From the NCBI GenBank assembly GCA_035578175.1, contig JAQMRL010000016.1, forward strand, positions 4,510,721-4,574,720: 64,000 nt of DNA, written 5' to 3'. Positions 40,211 to 51,345 of the stretch are shown here, piece by piece. The position numbers and the translations under genes are program-made. The notes below the pieces were generated by a model, which did not search any database, was not told where the DNA came from, and saw nothing but the letters and a program-made list of their open reading frames with translations. Source of the stretch: Catonia carolina (taxonomy: Eukaryota; Arthropoda; Insecta; Hemiptera; Achilidae). Position 1 is the first letter of the stretch. The number at the start of each line of letters is the position of its first letter.

Positions 40211-40644
40211 ATTCACTGATTGTTTCCAACAGATTGTGAATTTCCTAAATAGAAAAAAAGTCTGCAAATCTGATCCGAATAAACAAGGGTTTACTGTATA
40301 ATATTATAAGAGTAAATATCTTTTAAAATATTATATTAAATTATTTGTTATTACAGTGTTAAGGTGATATTTAGGTGTAGAAACGGCTTTGTACTGCATA
40401 TATCTGAGAATATGCAGTATGCATATTATATGATGTTGTGAGGCAGAAAGAATGTTCTTCTACTTAAATCTTCATAATGCATTCTGCAGCCTATTTAAAT
40501 TTAAAACCTACCATAATGCAGATTTTTAAAATTTTATAAAATTATATTTCTTTCTGCTTCAAATGTCTCTTAGATATGTTGTATAAAACCATATCCGTAC
40601 TTAAGTAAAGGTCAGCTAATGGCTTGTGGCCCCTCCGCACAAAG

Positions 40645-40765
40645 CAATTTGGCATTTTTTCATACGTTACAAAAAATTCATTTCATCCTTCATCGTCTGC
40701 ATTAGCAGCAATTTGCAAAACAGTCGGACGTTAAACCAAAAAAAAAAAACAAAAAAAAACAAAGC
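40645..40765 (+). repeat. SINE2 tail fragment
   Basis: The tRNA-like head is missing; the tail and poly(A) remain. Confidence 0.75.
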
Positions 40766-40927
40766 AAACTACAATCAACAACAGGCTAAATAGATCTCTT
40801 GAAATTGTATAATGCCATCTTGTGTAAAACAGCTGATTTTTAGAAAGCTGCTTTTATTATTATTTCCAATAATAAGAAAATTTCAATAAAATCATGTTTA
40901 TACACAATCATAACAACCATCTTAACA

Positions 40928-41400
40928 CTAGGTGTGGCTATTAAATAATGTGACTGATGTTGTAAAAAATTTTATTTTAATTTTATACATAATCGCTTAT
41001 TGTCACCTTCAATATACACTCCTTCTCTATCCCTACAACGCTACCTGCGAATTTTCCATTGTTAGAAACAGTGCTGGAAGTCATCTTTGTTCAGCTCCTT
41101 CAGGACATGTGCCGCTTTCTCTTTTACAGCTTCCACAGACTCAAATCTTGTCCCTTTTAATGCAGATTTCACCTTAGGGAACAGGTAGAAGTCACATGGT
41201 GCAAGATCTGGTGAATAAGTTAGATGTTCCAACACTGAGATGCTGTAATTGGCTAGGAACCTCTTGACAGATAATGTGAAATGTCTTGATGGAGAACCTA
41301 TGATTTGTCCTTCTACATTTCAGGGTGTTCTTTCCTTACTCTTTGACCTAGTTTTGAAAGTACCTTTGACCTTCAGGAACCCAGTGAAGGCCTTTATAGC
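40928..41400 (-). mobile_element. DD34D mariner fragment
   Basis: Same family as 26073 and 48155. It opens with AGGTGTGGCTATTAAATAAT and continues through sequence complementary to the transposase C-terminus and HQD/SPDLAPCDFYLFP region up to about 41400. Stops and small deletions interrupt every frame, and the 5' part is missing. Confidence 0.75.
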
Positions 41401-42237
41401 CCATATAACATTACTACGTAACAATAAAACAATTGTTTTAATATATTGTCAGAATGACATAAATTACTTATGTAAAGTGTGTGTGTGTAAAAGAAATAAA
41501 GTGACTATACGTGATTGGAGAGGATATCAGCTGCTGTTCTGTAGGGCCACAACCCAGTAGCCGGCCTGTAATACCCTTTGTTATTATATTTATTTACATT
41601 TATATGCAAGTAAATATAACTGATGTACGTAAAAAAATTTTAATTGTAAATAGTTATTTTATTAAGTTGTTATTTTGATTTTTTAAATAGGTAAAAGATT
41701 ATGCAGTTTGGGTGTGATTGGATATTTCTACACTGAGATCTTTAGTTGTACTTAACAATTGCACTGGTCCAGAATCCTGGACATTTTAGAGGACTTTAAA
41801 AAAAATTATACTACGGAATCTGGTTAAAGAAACAATTGTTTAAACGGGACTAATCTCTGGAACGAAAACAAAACGTAGGGGACAGTGGAAATGAACTTCA
41901 GTTATGCAGGACTTTTTCGGGACAGACAACTTTCGTTGGCCGTAATGAAAATGCGATTCATCCTCTTCTATATGTGGTTATTTGAAAGTAATTGAAAGGT
42001 TGTTTCACTCAAATTTTCAAAGCATGTACAGAAGACTTTCTCTAGTTCGGACACCTCGGACATGACCCTTATCTGAATTAAAAACAGCCCATAAAAACAG
42101 AAATCATTGCAAAAAAGACTGAATGTGTATAGTACAATTTTTCAGTGTTTTGTCACCTTCAACATGCATACAAAAATCTTATATGTTTCTACGCCAGTCA
42201 TGCACTATACTGTTACCGACTTTAAAATTGTTAGATT

Positions 42238-42508
42238 AGCTGATTTTCGGAGACGAAGGTTCCTGGTTCAAATCCTAGTAAAGGTAGTTACTTTTATACG
42301 GATTTGAATCCTAGAGTTGTTACCGGTGTACTTTGATGGTTGGGGTTCAATTAACGATACTCTCTCAGGAATGGTCGGCCTGAGTCTGTACAAGACTACA
42401 CCTCATTTACATGTCATACATAATCATCCTCATCTCATTGGGGCATTGGGTTACTTATTGTTCTAAATTGAATAGATTGCAACGTACACACATTAGGGAT
42501 TAAAAAAT
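42238..42508 (+). repeat. SINE3 copy, A-box end truncated
   Basis: Starts within the hairpin (AGCTGATTTTCGGAGACGAA) and ends ACACACATTAGGGATTAAAA. Its 3' flank is shared with 43899-44066. Confidence 0.82.
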
Positions 42509-42608
42509 AATAATAATTGTTAGCAATACTTGTCGTAGATTCACCTTTGTCTAACCATTCTGGCGCATTTAACCTTTGTTCTATACGCATGAAAGTACAT
42601 TCCGTTTT
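42438..42608 (+). repeat. Duplicated segment, copy 1
   Basis: SINE3 tail plus about 90 bp of flank (GTTAGCAATACTTG, GTCTAACCATTCTGGCGCAT) matches 43899-44066. Confidence 0.75.
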
Positions 42609-42609
42609 T

Positions 42610-43597
42610 CACTCATTTTAATGAACAAAGCTCTAGAGAGAGAAAATAGTCATGCACTCACAACAAACAATGTACTGTACTAAAAACAAAAATGACAATT
42701 GATAAACTGATCATTTGAGAAAGCCCATAAGTCAAAAAAACTTATGGAAAAATTAAAAAATTTGTAATTTATTGTTTCAATTTAAAAAAATTTAAATTGT
42801 TCGGAGTGATGTCCCCTGTTATATAAAATATACTTTTCTCTTTTTAAAGACGAGCCCCTTGTTAAAAACAAATTAAAAATTTAGACTTGACGGTGTTTCT
42901 GAAATAAATTGTTGTAAAATGTTAACTTACGTTGTTTTCTGTAAAATACGTTGTTAAACCAAAAAAAAATTGTGCTGTACAATAGTGTTCATTTATTTAT
43001 TTCAGTAATTGCCATTATGACTTAAAATAGCTTTCTGAAATAATAAAAATTGAAATTCTTAATTTTAAGAAAGAAAAATGTTGATTTTCAGGGCTATTAA
43101 CATTCTTCATCATTGTCTTAAACAGTAATTATACACCTTAAGGCCTCTTCCACTAGAAAGTAGAGCTGAAGGTTCTAAAGAACATCCACTTTAATTTTTT
43201 AATTAGAAGGAAACACTTCATATCCTTAAGGATAAGTTTTTTTGTAGAATTATATATTACTTAAGAAAAGCCAGACTTATGTGATTTTTGTAGGGATGGT
43301 GTGCTAAATTCAGTTAGTTCTAAAATACACTAAAGAAAATATGTAAGATTTTGACTTATGGGCTTTCTGAAATTACTAATTCAATTATGTACGTTCGCAA
43401 CGGTACCAAAAACTACATTATTGTCTCGTGTAACTGTGGAATAAACAAAAATATTACTATATTTACAACATTTAGTAAAACAGGATGCGACTTGTAGCTT
43501 GTTATCACTGGCGACTTGCAATGTGGTGTGTGTGAGTAAGCTCAATGATTCGCAATTAGGTGGCTGTCCAAACTAGAGAGAGTCTTCTGTAACTATG
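42610..43597. other. Unassigned intergenic sequence
   Basis: AT-rich; AAGCCCATAAGTCAAAA (about 42722) and TTTTGACTTATGGGCTTTCT (about 43350) are inverted and 650 bp apart, so this may be a degenerate TIR element. Confidence 0.4.
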
Positions 43598-43898
43598 ACT
43601 TACGAGGTGCTATCAGAATGTTCCTGGACTATGTCTAATAGTTTTTTTTTCTTATTTAGGCCACTAATCATTCCTACTCCTTCAAAGTAGTCTCCCTGCA
43701 AAATAATATAACCAATCCAGCATTTTTCCATGCTTTTGAAAGTGTCAAAAAATCCTTTTCCTTTAGGTTCCCAAGCTCCTTGTGTGTTTTGTTTCAAAAT
43801 GGGTCACCTTTTATGGGAATTTTCATCTTTGAGAACAGAGCAAATTCACAAGGAGCTAAATCTGGTAAATATGGAGGGTGTGAAACAACGACCTTATT
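43598..43898 (-). mobile_element. Mariner-type fragment with terminal repeat
   Basis: Begins with a terminal-repeat-like TTACGAGGTGCTATCAGAAT. The - strand then encodes a degraded transposase C-terminus: HPPYLPDLAPCEFALFSKMK followed by a stop, then GDYFEG. The residue at the third catalytic position is Glu here, not Asp. It is cut at 43898 where a partial SINE3 begins. Confidence 0.65.
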
Positions 43899-43973
43899 GT
43901 CTCATTGGGTTGCTTATTGTTCTGAATTGAACAGATTGCAACGTACACACATTAGGGATTACAAAAAAAAATA
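43899..43973 (+). repeat. SINE3 tail fragment
   Basis: Last ~75 bp of SINE3 joined directly to a mariner fragment; the following ~90 bp matches the flank of the SINE3 at 42238-42508. Confidence 0.8.
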
Positions 43974-44066
43974 ATTGTTAGCAATACTTGCCATAGATTC
44001 GCCTTCGTCTAACCATTCTGGCGCATTAAACCTTTGTTCTAAACCCATGAAAGTACATTCAAAAAC
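43899..44066 (+). repeat. Duplicated segment, copy 2
   Basis: Match to 42438-42608 extends past the SINE3 border, so it is a duplication or a longer retroposon with 3' transduction, not two independent SINE insertions. Confidence 0.7.
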
Positions 44067-45881
44067 ATTGTTGTGTTTGAATCATGGGCAGTAGTCATGG
44101 GATGGTACAGTAAAATAGGTGAGTTGCACACCCCGCTCCGCACACTTGAGTGAATGGCACAGAGCATGCCATTCAATTGAACGATGAGACGGGGTGAACT
44201 GTTGGAGTGAGCTAGTAGATTCTAATACGTACACCACTCAGCTCAGCTGAGCTATGTGAATAAACAGACAGTGAGTCGAGCCGAAGGTGATTTTCACTCA
44301 CTCCTTCGCATACAGCACATTGTGTTTGCGCGTGCGTCAGCCTGAACGTTCATGCATCCTTTTCCACTAAGAAATTTTTGTTATGTGTCTTATCTTTTTT
44401 TTGTATGCATGTGGTAAAATGGTTACAGTACAGTACAATGGTATTTTACAATCACTTGTCTCAGGGTTGTTGTAGTATAGGATGAAAGAATAATGACCCT
44501 CTCTCCGCACCCGTCTCCTGTACCCTCATAAACAGAGGCCGAGTTTGATATGATATGTATAATTTCCATGCAGCGTTTAGGTAGCCTTTTCTATGATGCG
44601 ACTAGAGAAAAGTGGTTTAGTCGTGGAGGGGATGTACAAGTCAGCTCTGTGCGGAGAGTGTGCTGCGTGGGGAGAAACGCTCGATGTGCTGGTCGTTCAA
44701 AATAAAAGTGGTGGTAGCTCACCACTCAGTTAAAAGAGCTAGCTTTTATGCGACTTGCTCATGAGCGTCACATCACAAATGGGCAGGCGCAAAACTGGGT
44801 AGCCAGTTATGGTCAAAAAACCATTGTGAAAACCACAATTTGGGGTTTTTTCAGCACGCATTTTCTCCCGGCTGCCTCAAAATGTCACAATAAAATATGA
44901 GTTCATTGTAAAATCAGCTGGTATAAGTTGTCGATTTTATTCAATATTTTTATCCGTTTTGCTTCTAGAAGGTCTTCTTGAACAATTATCTTCAAGTAAA
45001 GTTCTACTGGCCTTGAAACAACCTTACCATTCAAAAACTAGTGTTCTATGTAGGGAACGTTCTTCAAAATCTTCTTAAAGCATTGTAAAAGTTTTAGTAG
45101 ATAATTTACTAAGTTAACAACAAAAAATTTTCCTTTTTTGTGTTTTTATTGTCATCGGAAACTGTACATTAATTATTAACAACCACGCAATTAAATTGAT
45201 TGCTGTATTTTTGACGTGGGTTAGGCATGAATTTGAACAGAGATGCTCAGTAAAGTTTGTTTACGAATGGCTCTCAGTTGGTCACCACACAAAATCACCT
45301 TCCTAAACTGACCCAATCACTTAACAACAAAACTTAATTCAAACTTGTTGCTCAAATTTAACAGCCTTCATAAAATTTCCTGATGAACGTTAACACATGA
45401 TTACAAAACACAACTTGTAGACTGAACATCCTCACATACGAAGACATGCTGGCTTGTACAGTCACTTGCAACAGCCGTGTCCAGTACAGTCCAAGAAATT
45501 TCTGATAGCATCTCGTACTTTTTAAATTATGAAGAAATGTTCCTAAAATAATTGTATTTTAACAGGTATTTTAAATAATTTTTTTGATTAGTTGTTAGTC
45601 TAAACCATTAATTTCTTTTAAATTTCATCATAATGTTTTGAGACATAAAAAAGTAATTAAATATAAATATAATTAATTAATTGAATTTTTTATTAAATTT
45701 AATATAAAATTTTTACTTATGTTCAGCCTTTACAATATTGCTTTGCAAATCATTTGGAAAAACGAAAGTAACATGATTGAAGTAGGCACACTTTGCTCCT
45801 GTTTTTTATAATTTTTATAAATTTATAACATTAATACAAACAAAATTAAAAGATTTACTAAGAATACGGTAACATAAAACT
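44067..45881. other. Unassigned intergenic sequence
   Basis: A moderately GC-rich part (44100-44700) followed by AT-rich sequence up to the 45882 palindrome. No ORF with family motifs and no match to repeats elsewhere in the window. Confidence 0.45.
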
Positions 45882-46134
45882 CTTACCAATGTTTATAACG
45901 CTTTCGTGTATCTTGTACATATCTTCAGTAAATTAAAATTCATTAAAATTTTTCTACGTCAAAATTTAAAACTTCCTACTTGTACTATGGTAGATAAGGA
46001 AGGTAGATAAGGTATTCCTTATCTACCATCGTACAAGTAGGAAGTTTTAAATTTTGACGTAGAAAAATTTTAATGAATTTTAATTTACTGAAGATGTGTA
46101 CAAGATACACGAAAGCGCTATAAACATTGGTAAG
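45882..46134. repeat. Palindrome with 120-bp arms, 13-nt loop
   Basis: Arms 45882-46001 and 46015-46134 are reverse complements without indels, with only a few mismatches (for example CTATGG against CCATCG). Loop GGTAGATAAGGTA. No flanking duplication and no similarity to other repeats in the window was seen. A transcript would form a long hairpin. Confidence 0.9.
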
Positions 46135-46219
46135 TGGTTGTCGCCACCGGCTTTTAGTAGCGCAGTCTGTAGAGCTCATACGACCGGCCGGGCATCCGGC
46201 AGCGTAGCTAAAAAATAAA

Positions 46220-46405
46220 ACCAGATGCCGCAGTTGGTAACGTGCTCGCCTCTTATCATGCGGTCCTGGGTTCGAATCCCACTCAGGCACGGCATATTTT
46301 TATACGTTAAAAATCATTTCATCCTCCATTGTACAATAGTTACACTCCAACGTCATCGCTAATGACCGTTGAAGTTGATGGGACATTAAATAAATAAATT
46401 AAAAA
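46220..46405 (+). repeat. SINE2/SINE4 hybrid-type copy
   Basis: SINE2-type head and middle (GGCACGGCATATTTTTATAC) followed by a SINE4-like tail (CATCGCTAATGACCGTTGAA...GGGACATTAAATAAA). Confidence 0.7.
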
Positions 46406-46439
46406 AAAAAACCAGATGCTTGGGGAAGCCTTGGCCGCT

Positions 46440-46600
46440 ACCTCAAAGAGCAGCAGTTGCTGGCAAGCAAAGGGGGAGGTCATCTTTACCGCTGCCTAAA
46501 TGATTAGGAGCAGTTGCCGACGCAGTGAACACCTTTCACCGCTGCCTCCGAATAGAAGCAGTCGCCGGTGAAGCGAGGGACAGGGAAGGGAGGTGAAATA
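46440..46600 (+). repeat. Minisatellite-like, related to 9250-9600
   Basis: Repeats ACCGCTGCCT followed by GAAGCAGTCGCCGGTGAAGC-type segments about every 50 bp; related to the reverse strand of 9250-9600. Confidence 0.5.
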
Positions 46601-46734
46601 GCAGAAAAAAATACTCAATGTAGAGTGTTAAATCTTCTCCATATCGACCCTCTCATATGAGCGGATCAATACTGACTGTTCACTTTCTCAACTATCGCAT
46701 ACACCAGTGTGTAGATACATCTTTTTTTTTTTTT

Positions 46735-46945
46735 TTTTTAATTAATTTATTTAACGTCGCATCAACTACAACGGTCATTAGCGACGACGTTGGGGTGTAA
46801 CTTTTTGTACGATGAACGATGAAATGATTTTTTGTAACGTATGAAATATGCCTTGCCTGAGTGGGATTCGAACCCAGATACATCTTGCCACGTGGCACAT
46901 GCACTGCCGAGAGGTGTGACCGCTGCGCTATCTATCGGCAGCAGC
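46735..46945 (-). repeat. SINE with another tRNA-like head
   Basis: On the - strand: head with GATAGCGCAGCGGTCACACC and, after an insertion, GGGTTCGAATCCCACTCAGG, then SINE2 middle and SINE4-type tail GCGACGTTAAATAAATTAAT. Confidence 0.65.
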
Positions 46946-47049
46946 AAACCCATCACAGCGCCAACAGTGAGCAAAATATGAACTACGGACCGGCATAAAA
47001 GTAGTAGAGTATCATACTTTATGTTACCGTATTCTGGTGGTTAGAAATA

Positions 47050-47692
47050 CCGTGCGTTCGGAAAGTCGCTGTGCACTGGAATTGTGACTATGGATTTATG
47101 AAAATATGTATAAAGAAATGACTAAGCATTTTGGAAAAAAATTTATTCAATACCTTAATTACATTGTTAAACCGTGATTACATTGTTTATAGAAGGTGTT
47201 CGAAATGACCTCCATTGGCATCAATACAGCATTGCACTCGTTTCATTTTGTTTGCAAACACCTTTCGCAACTGAAGAACAGTGATTCCTTGAATGTATGC
47301 CGTTATTGCGGCTTTAAGTTCGTCAATCGTGTGTGGTCTGTTCCGATACACAGTTTGTTTCGCCGCACCCCATAAAAAGAAATCGGGGGGAGTCAGATCA
47401 GGAGATCTTGCAGGCCACAAATTCTTTGAAATTATTCGTTCACCAAACACGTTGCATAACGTTTTATACAGTTGCGAAAGGTGTTTGCAAACAAAATGAA
47501 ACGAGTGCAATGCTGTATTGATGCCAATGGAGGTCATTTCGAACACCTTCTATAAACAATGTAATCACGGTTTAACAATGTAATTAAGGTATTGAATAAA
47601 TTTTTTTCCAAAATGCTTAGTCATTTCTTTATACATATTTTCATAAATCCATAGTCACAATTCCAGTGCACAGCGACTTTCTGAACGCACGG
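47050..47692. mobile_element. Mariner-type fold-back element, 643 bp, copy 1
   Basis: Arms of 224 bp (47050-47273 and 47469-47692) are reverse complements with one visible mismatch, around a 195-bp loop. Ends begin CCGTGCGTTCGGAAAGTCGC and are flanked by TA at 47048-47049 and 47693-47694. Both arms hold the transposase C-terminus (VFANKMKRVQCC to HFEHLL). The - strand ORF 47546-47187 spans arm and loop and contains LWPARSPDLTPPDFFLWGAA with a third-Asp motif. The same 643 bp recurs inverted at 53366-54008. Confidence 0.92.
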
Positions 47693-47774
47693 TACAATAT
47701 TAAATAGTACCGCTGTTTAAAATCCTACATAGGATGTTTGATAAAATAAAATAAATTACTAAGAATAATATTAT

Positions 47775-48137
47775 GTCCATAACTGAACTGGTGGAGTGTT
47801 AAATTATTTGCACTCACTTTTTTAGTTCCAGGACTACAAAAAAATATTTGTTTCTTATCACACGATCAACTAATTAAATCATTTAAGAACAGAAGAAGTA
47901 GAGGTGTAAGACACTAGTCAGAGTTATATCTCCTGTGAGAGTAATAAATTTCATCATTATACAACCAGATCCTGTGGTGAATGAAGTGAAGGTGTCATTT
48001 GCAGGGTGGATAGAGGGTGCTTTTCAGTGAGCCTGGCATGCTGGCATCCACCCAATGGTAAACCACCTCACTCTTCGTTTTACTTAATAAACCCTCTAGG
48101 AGGTTTAAACCAGCCTTTCATTGATCACTTAAAAAAC
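47775..48137 (+). repeat. SINE1 copy, diverged
   Basis: Full order of SINE1 segments with several small deletions; ends directly before the mariner fold-back at 48155. Confidence 0.8.
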
Positions 48138-48154
48138 AACAAGAATAATATATG

Positions 48155-49018
48155 AGGTGTGATCAAATAAGTAGACCTAAGTTGTAAAAAATTGTATTTT
48201 AATTTTATACATAATCACTTATTGTCACCTTCAATATACACTCCTTCTCTATCCCTATAACGCTCCATGCGAATTTTCCATAGTTGGAAACAGTGCTGGA
48301 AGTCATCTTCTGTCAGCTCCTTCAGGACATGTGCCGCTTTCTCTTTTACAGCTTCCACAGACTCAAATCTTGTCCCTTTTAATGCAGATTTTACCTTAGG
48401 GAACAGGTAGAAGTCATGGTGCAAGATCTGGTGAATAAGGTGGATGTTCTAACACTGAGATGCTGTACTTGGCTAGGAACCTCTTGACAGATAACGCGGA
48501 ATGAGCTGGTGCATTGTCTTGGTGGAGAATCCATGATTTGTCCTTCCACATTTTGGGGCGTTTCGTCCTTATTCTTTGACGTAGTTTAGAAAGTACCTCA
48601 AGGTAGTAATATTGATTAATTGTTTGACCTTCAGGAACCCAGTGAAGGTACACAATCCCATAGATATAAAAAAAAAACAATCATCATTGGTTTAAATTTT
48701 GACTTGCTCATTCGATCTTTATTGGCTCTCCAGTGCATGTATTGGCGCTTCGTTTCCGGATCATAAGTAAAAAAGCACGTTTCATCAGATGTTATTATCG
48801 TTTCCAAACAATTTGGGTCATTTTCAATCGCGTACAAAGTGTTAGTACAAACATTTTTGCGAGCTTCATTTCAAACATTTTTGAGCGGCATGTGTCCTGA
48901 AGGAGCTAACAGAAGATGACTTCCAGCACTGTTTCCAACGATGGAAAATTTGCATGGAGCGTTGTAGGGATAGAGAAGGAGTGTATATTGAAGGTGACAA
49001 TGTCAGTCTCATTTTTTA
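48155..49018. mobile_element. DD34D mariner fold-back, longer copy
   Basis: The - strand carries about two thirds of a transposase in three overlapping frames (48837-48631, 48680-48414, 48424-48215): IITSDETCFF (first Asp), [10 protein letters not shown] (second) and [10 protein letters not shown] (third), then EGVYIEGDN. At about 48879 the sequence switches to a second copy of the C-terminal coding end on the + strand, finishing with GTCAGTCTCATTTTTTAATA and GCCACACCT, the same family end. The inverted shared part is about 115 bp. The N-terminal DNA-binding region is missing. Confidence 0.8.
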
Positions 49019-49063
49019 ATAGCCACACCTTGTATACAAAATTATTAGAGTTATTTACGTAAT

Positions 49064-49366
49064 TAGTGGAAGGCTGGTTTGAATCTCTAGAGTTTATTAA
49101 GTAAAACGAGAAGTAAGGTGTTTTACCTATGGGTGGAAAAGTATACTTATCAGCATGCCAGGCCCACTGAAAAGCATCTACTTTTCACCCTGCAAATGAC
49201 ACCTAATGACTAGGATCTCTTACACCTCTGTTTTTTTCTGCTCTTAAAAACTTCAGTCATATAATTGGGTGACCATATGATAAGAAAGAGAACTATTTTT
49301 TTGTAGCCCTCGAACTAGCAGATCGAGTGCAAATTATTTAACACTCAACATTCCTGTTATGGGCAA
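49064..49366 (-). repeat. SINE1 copy, diverged and shortened
   Basis: Reverse copy lacking part of the middle; starts about 45 bp beyond the fold-back at 48155-49018. Confidence 0.75.
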
Positions 49367-49842
49367 AAATTATTATTAGTAACATTGCGATATTTATAAG
49401 AAAAGTAAAAAATTTCACATTGGATTAAAATTCAATGATGAATTTTATTATTTTGTGTACTGTATTAAAATGTGGTCTTTAGATTAAGAATGTGTTACTT
49501 TTTGAGGTGTAAATAAAACACCTGAGGGAAGGCAACATTAAAGCAAATTTCATGCCAGTAGTTCTGGTGATCGTTTTACCTTAGCTGGTACCAGAGGCAC
49601 AGCCCTCTTACCTCTTCCATTACAGTGCAGATACGAAGATGGTCATCTATTTCAGTTTCTTTTAAACCACCTTGCATTACTTGTTGATGTTAAGACTTCA
49701 TTTCAAAATAATTATCGAATACAAATGATTGTATTTTAAAAGTTGTTTTCAAAATGCGATAAAAAGTTTATACACCAACATGCAAATAGTGATAAATTAT
49801 TACAGAAATCTGCAATAGATTCCTGTATTTGTCATGAATCTA

Positions 49843-50700
49843 CGAGGTGTGATTGGAAAGTTTAAAGAATGGGCTTGTAATGAAACAATGGTGGTACTTA
49901 CATGCTACTGTGATGCATCTCCTTCAAAATAGTCCCCTTCTGTCTGAACACACCGACTCCAACGGTGTTTCCACTTTTGGAAACATTCCTGGAAATTTTT
50001 TTCCTGGAGTAAGTTAAGAACGCTCTCCGTATTTGCCTGGTTGTCTTCAATCGAGTCAAATCGCTTCCCTTTCAGTGAAAATTTCAGTTTAGGAAACAGT
50101 TAGAAGTCCACCGGGTCCAAATCAGGGGAATATGGCGGTTGTGGAAGCACAGGAATGTTGAATTTGATCAAAAATTCAACGATGGAGAAGGCACGATGAG
50201 CCGGAGCATTGTCATGGTGTAGAATCCAACTCCTGTCTTTCCACAATGCAGGCCTTTTCTTCGCACCTTTTCACGCAAACGCTGAAGGTCACATTTGTAG
50301 TATTCCTGGTTAATTGTCTGTCCTCCAGGCGTAAATTCATGCTGCACAATACCGGTAGAATCGAAAAAAATCACCAACATTGTCTTCACCTTCAACCGAC
50401 TTTGCCGTGCTTTTTTCGGTCGTGATGAACTTGGAGTCTTCCACTGCGAAGACTGCAAAAGCTGTTTTTAATAGTTCGTAAGTCTCAGAAGCTGTCCATT
50501 TCATGTCCAATTTCGTGCAGCCAGAATCCGGCAACAAGCACTAACAGACCCGCACTCAACCAGCTGCCACAGCGAACTGAATAAAGGAAATGCAGTTTCC
50601 TGTCAGAGGGCGTTCAAGGACAAGGCAATGACTCACTCCCCCAAACAAATAAGCAGTAGCAATAGCAAATTCATTCTTAAAACTTTCCAATCACACCTCG
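49843..50700 (-). mobile_element. Mariner (DD34D-like), internally deleted, 858 bp
   Basis: Terminal repeats CGAGGTGTGATTGGAAAGTT and complement, with TA at 49841-49842 and 50701-50702. The - strand holds part of the transposase middle (VKTMLVIFFDSTGIVQHEF), a frameshift before the HHDNAPAH motif, and a stop at DPVDF*LFPKLKF. Residues around the first catalytic Asp are deleted. Decayed, but its ends look intact. Confidence 0.85.
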
Positions 50701-50702
50701 TA

Positions 50703-51345
50703 TGATAAAAGAAATTTTATAGCTGTATACATTTAAATGTTGTAATGAGCTGATGATGTGGTAAAGCCACAAAAGTACTTTTCAACTGGTAAGTGTTCTT
50801 ACTCATGATTTGACTGTTTCTTGTGGTTTTTAATAATTTTATTTATAATAAAATAGGAAATTTATTAAACAATGTTTATGCTGCAATGTTTAACAAATTA
50901 ATTTTATTTTGTATAATAAATTTATACAATAAATTTCACTAACCTTGTTAAGCTGCCTTGATTTCAAATCAAGCTATCTGTTAAAGCCTGATTTTCGTAA
51001 GATGAGAGCAGTGGGTAAAATGTGCGTCTGCATTAGTATAGTCTTGTATGTACTGCAATAGTGCAGCATATGTAATCAACAATGGAACAGCATGCCTACT
51101 AAATACAATGGGTTTTGTCAATTTTCAACAATACTCTGACTGTACATCTAACTGTAGGTCGGAGGGGTATGAAGGGTCCAAGTCAAGCATGCGCATGCGC
51201 AGCCCAGCATTCACAACAATTGGCTTGGCCTTTACACATGTTTCGGTGGATTCATCACCATCAGAGTATACAATATCTTTTGAATCTAAAAAATTGTTTT
51301 AAAATCTACAGAAAATTTTAATCTCTTTTTACATCTTCTACAGAT
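50703..51345. other. Unassigned intergenic sequence
   Basis: Contains GCTGATGATGTGGTAAAGCC and CATGTTTCGGTGGATTCATC, motifs that recur near 29850 and 53225 (ACATGT...CCACCGAAAC), so probably old repeat debris. No coding signal. Confidence 0.4.

Larger units (their letters stand above)
37032..40296. mobile_element. Pogo/Tigger-like element, heavily interrupted
   Basis: Left end CAGTACAATCTTATTTATTC (37032) and right end, read in reverse, CAGTAAACCCTTGTTTATTC, bounded by TA at 37030-37031 and 40297-40298. CAGT...TTATTCGRA ends and TA duplication are typical of pogo-like elements. Almost all of the interior consists of later insertions: SINE1 copies, a hAT MITE and a piggyBac-like element. No transposase was recognised. 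Confidence 0.55.
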
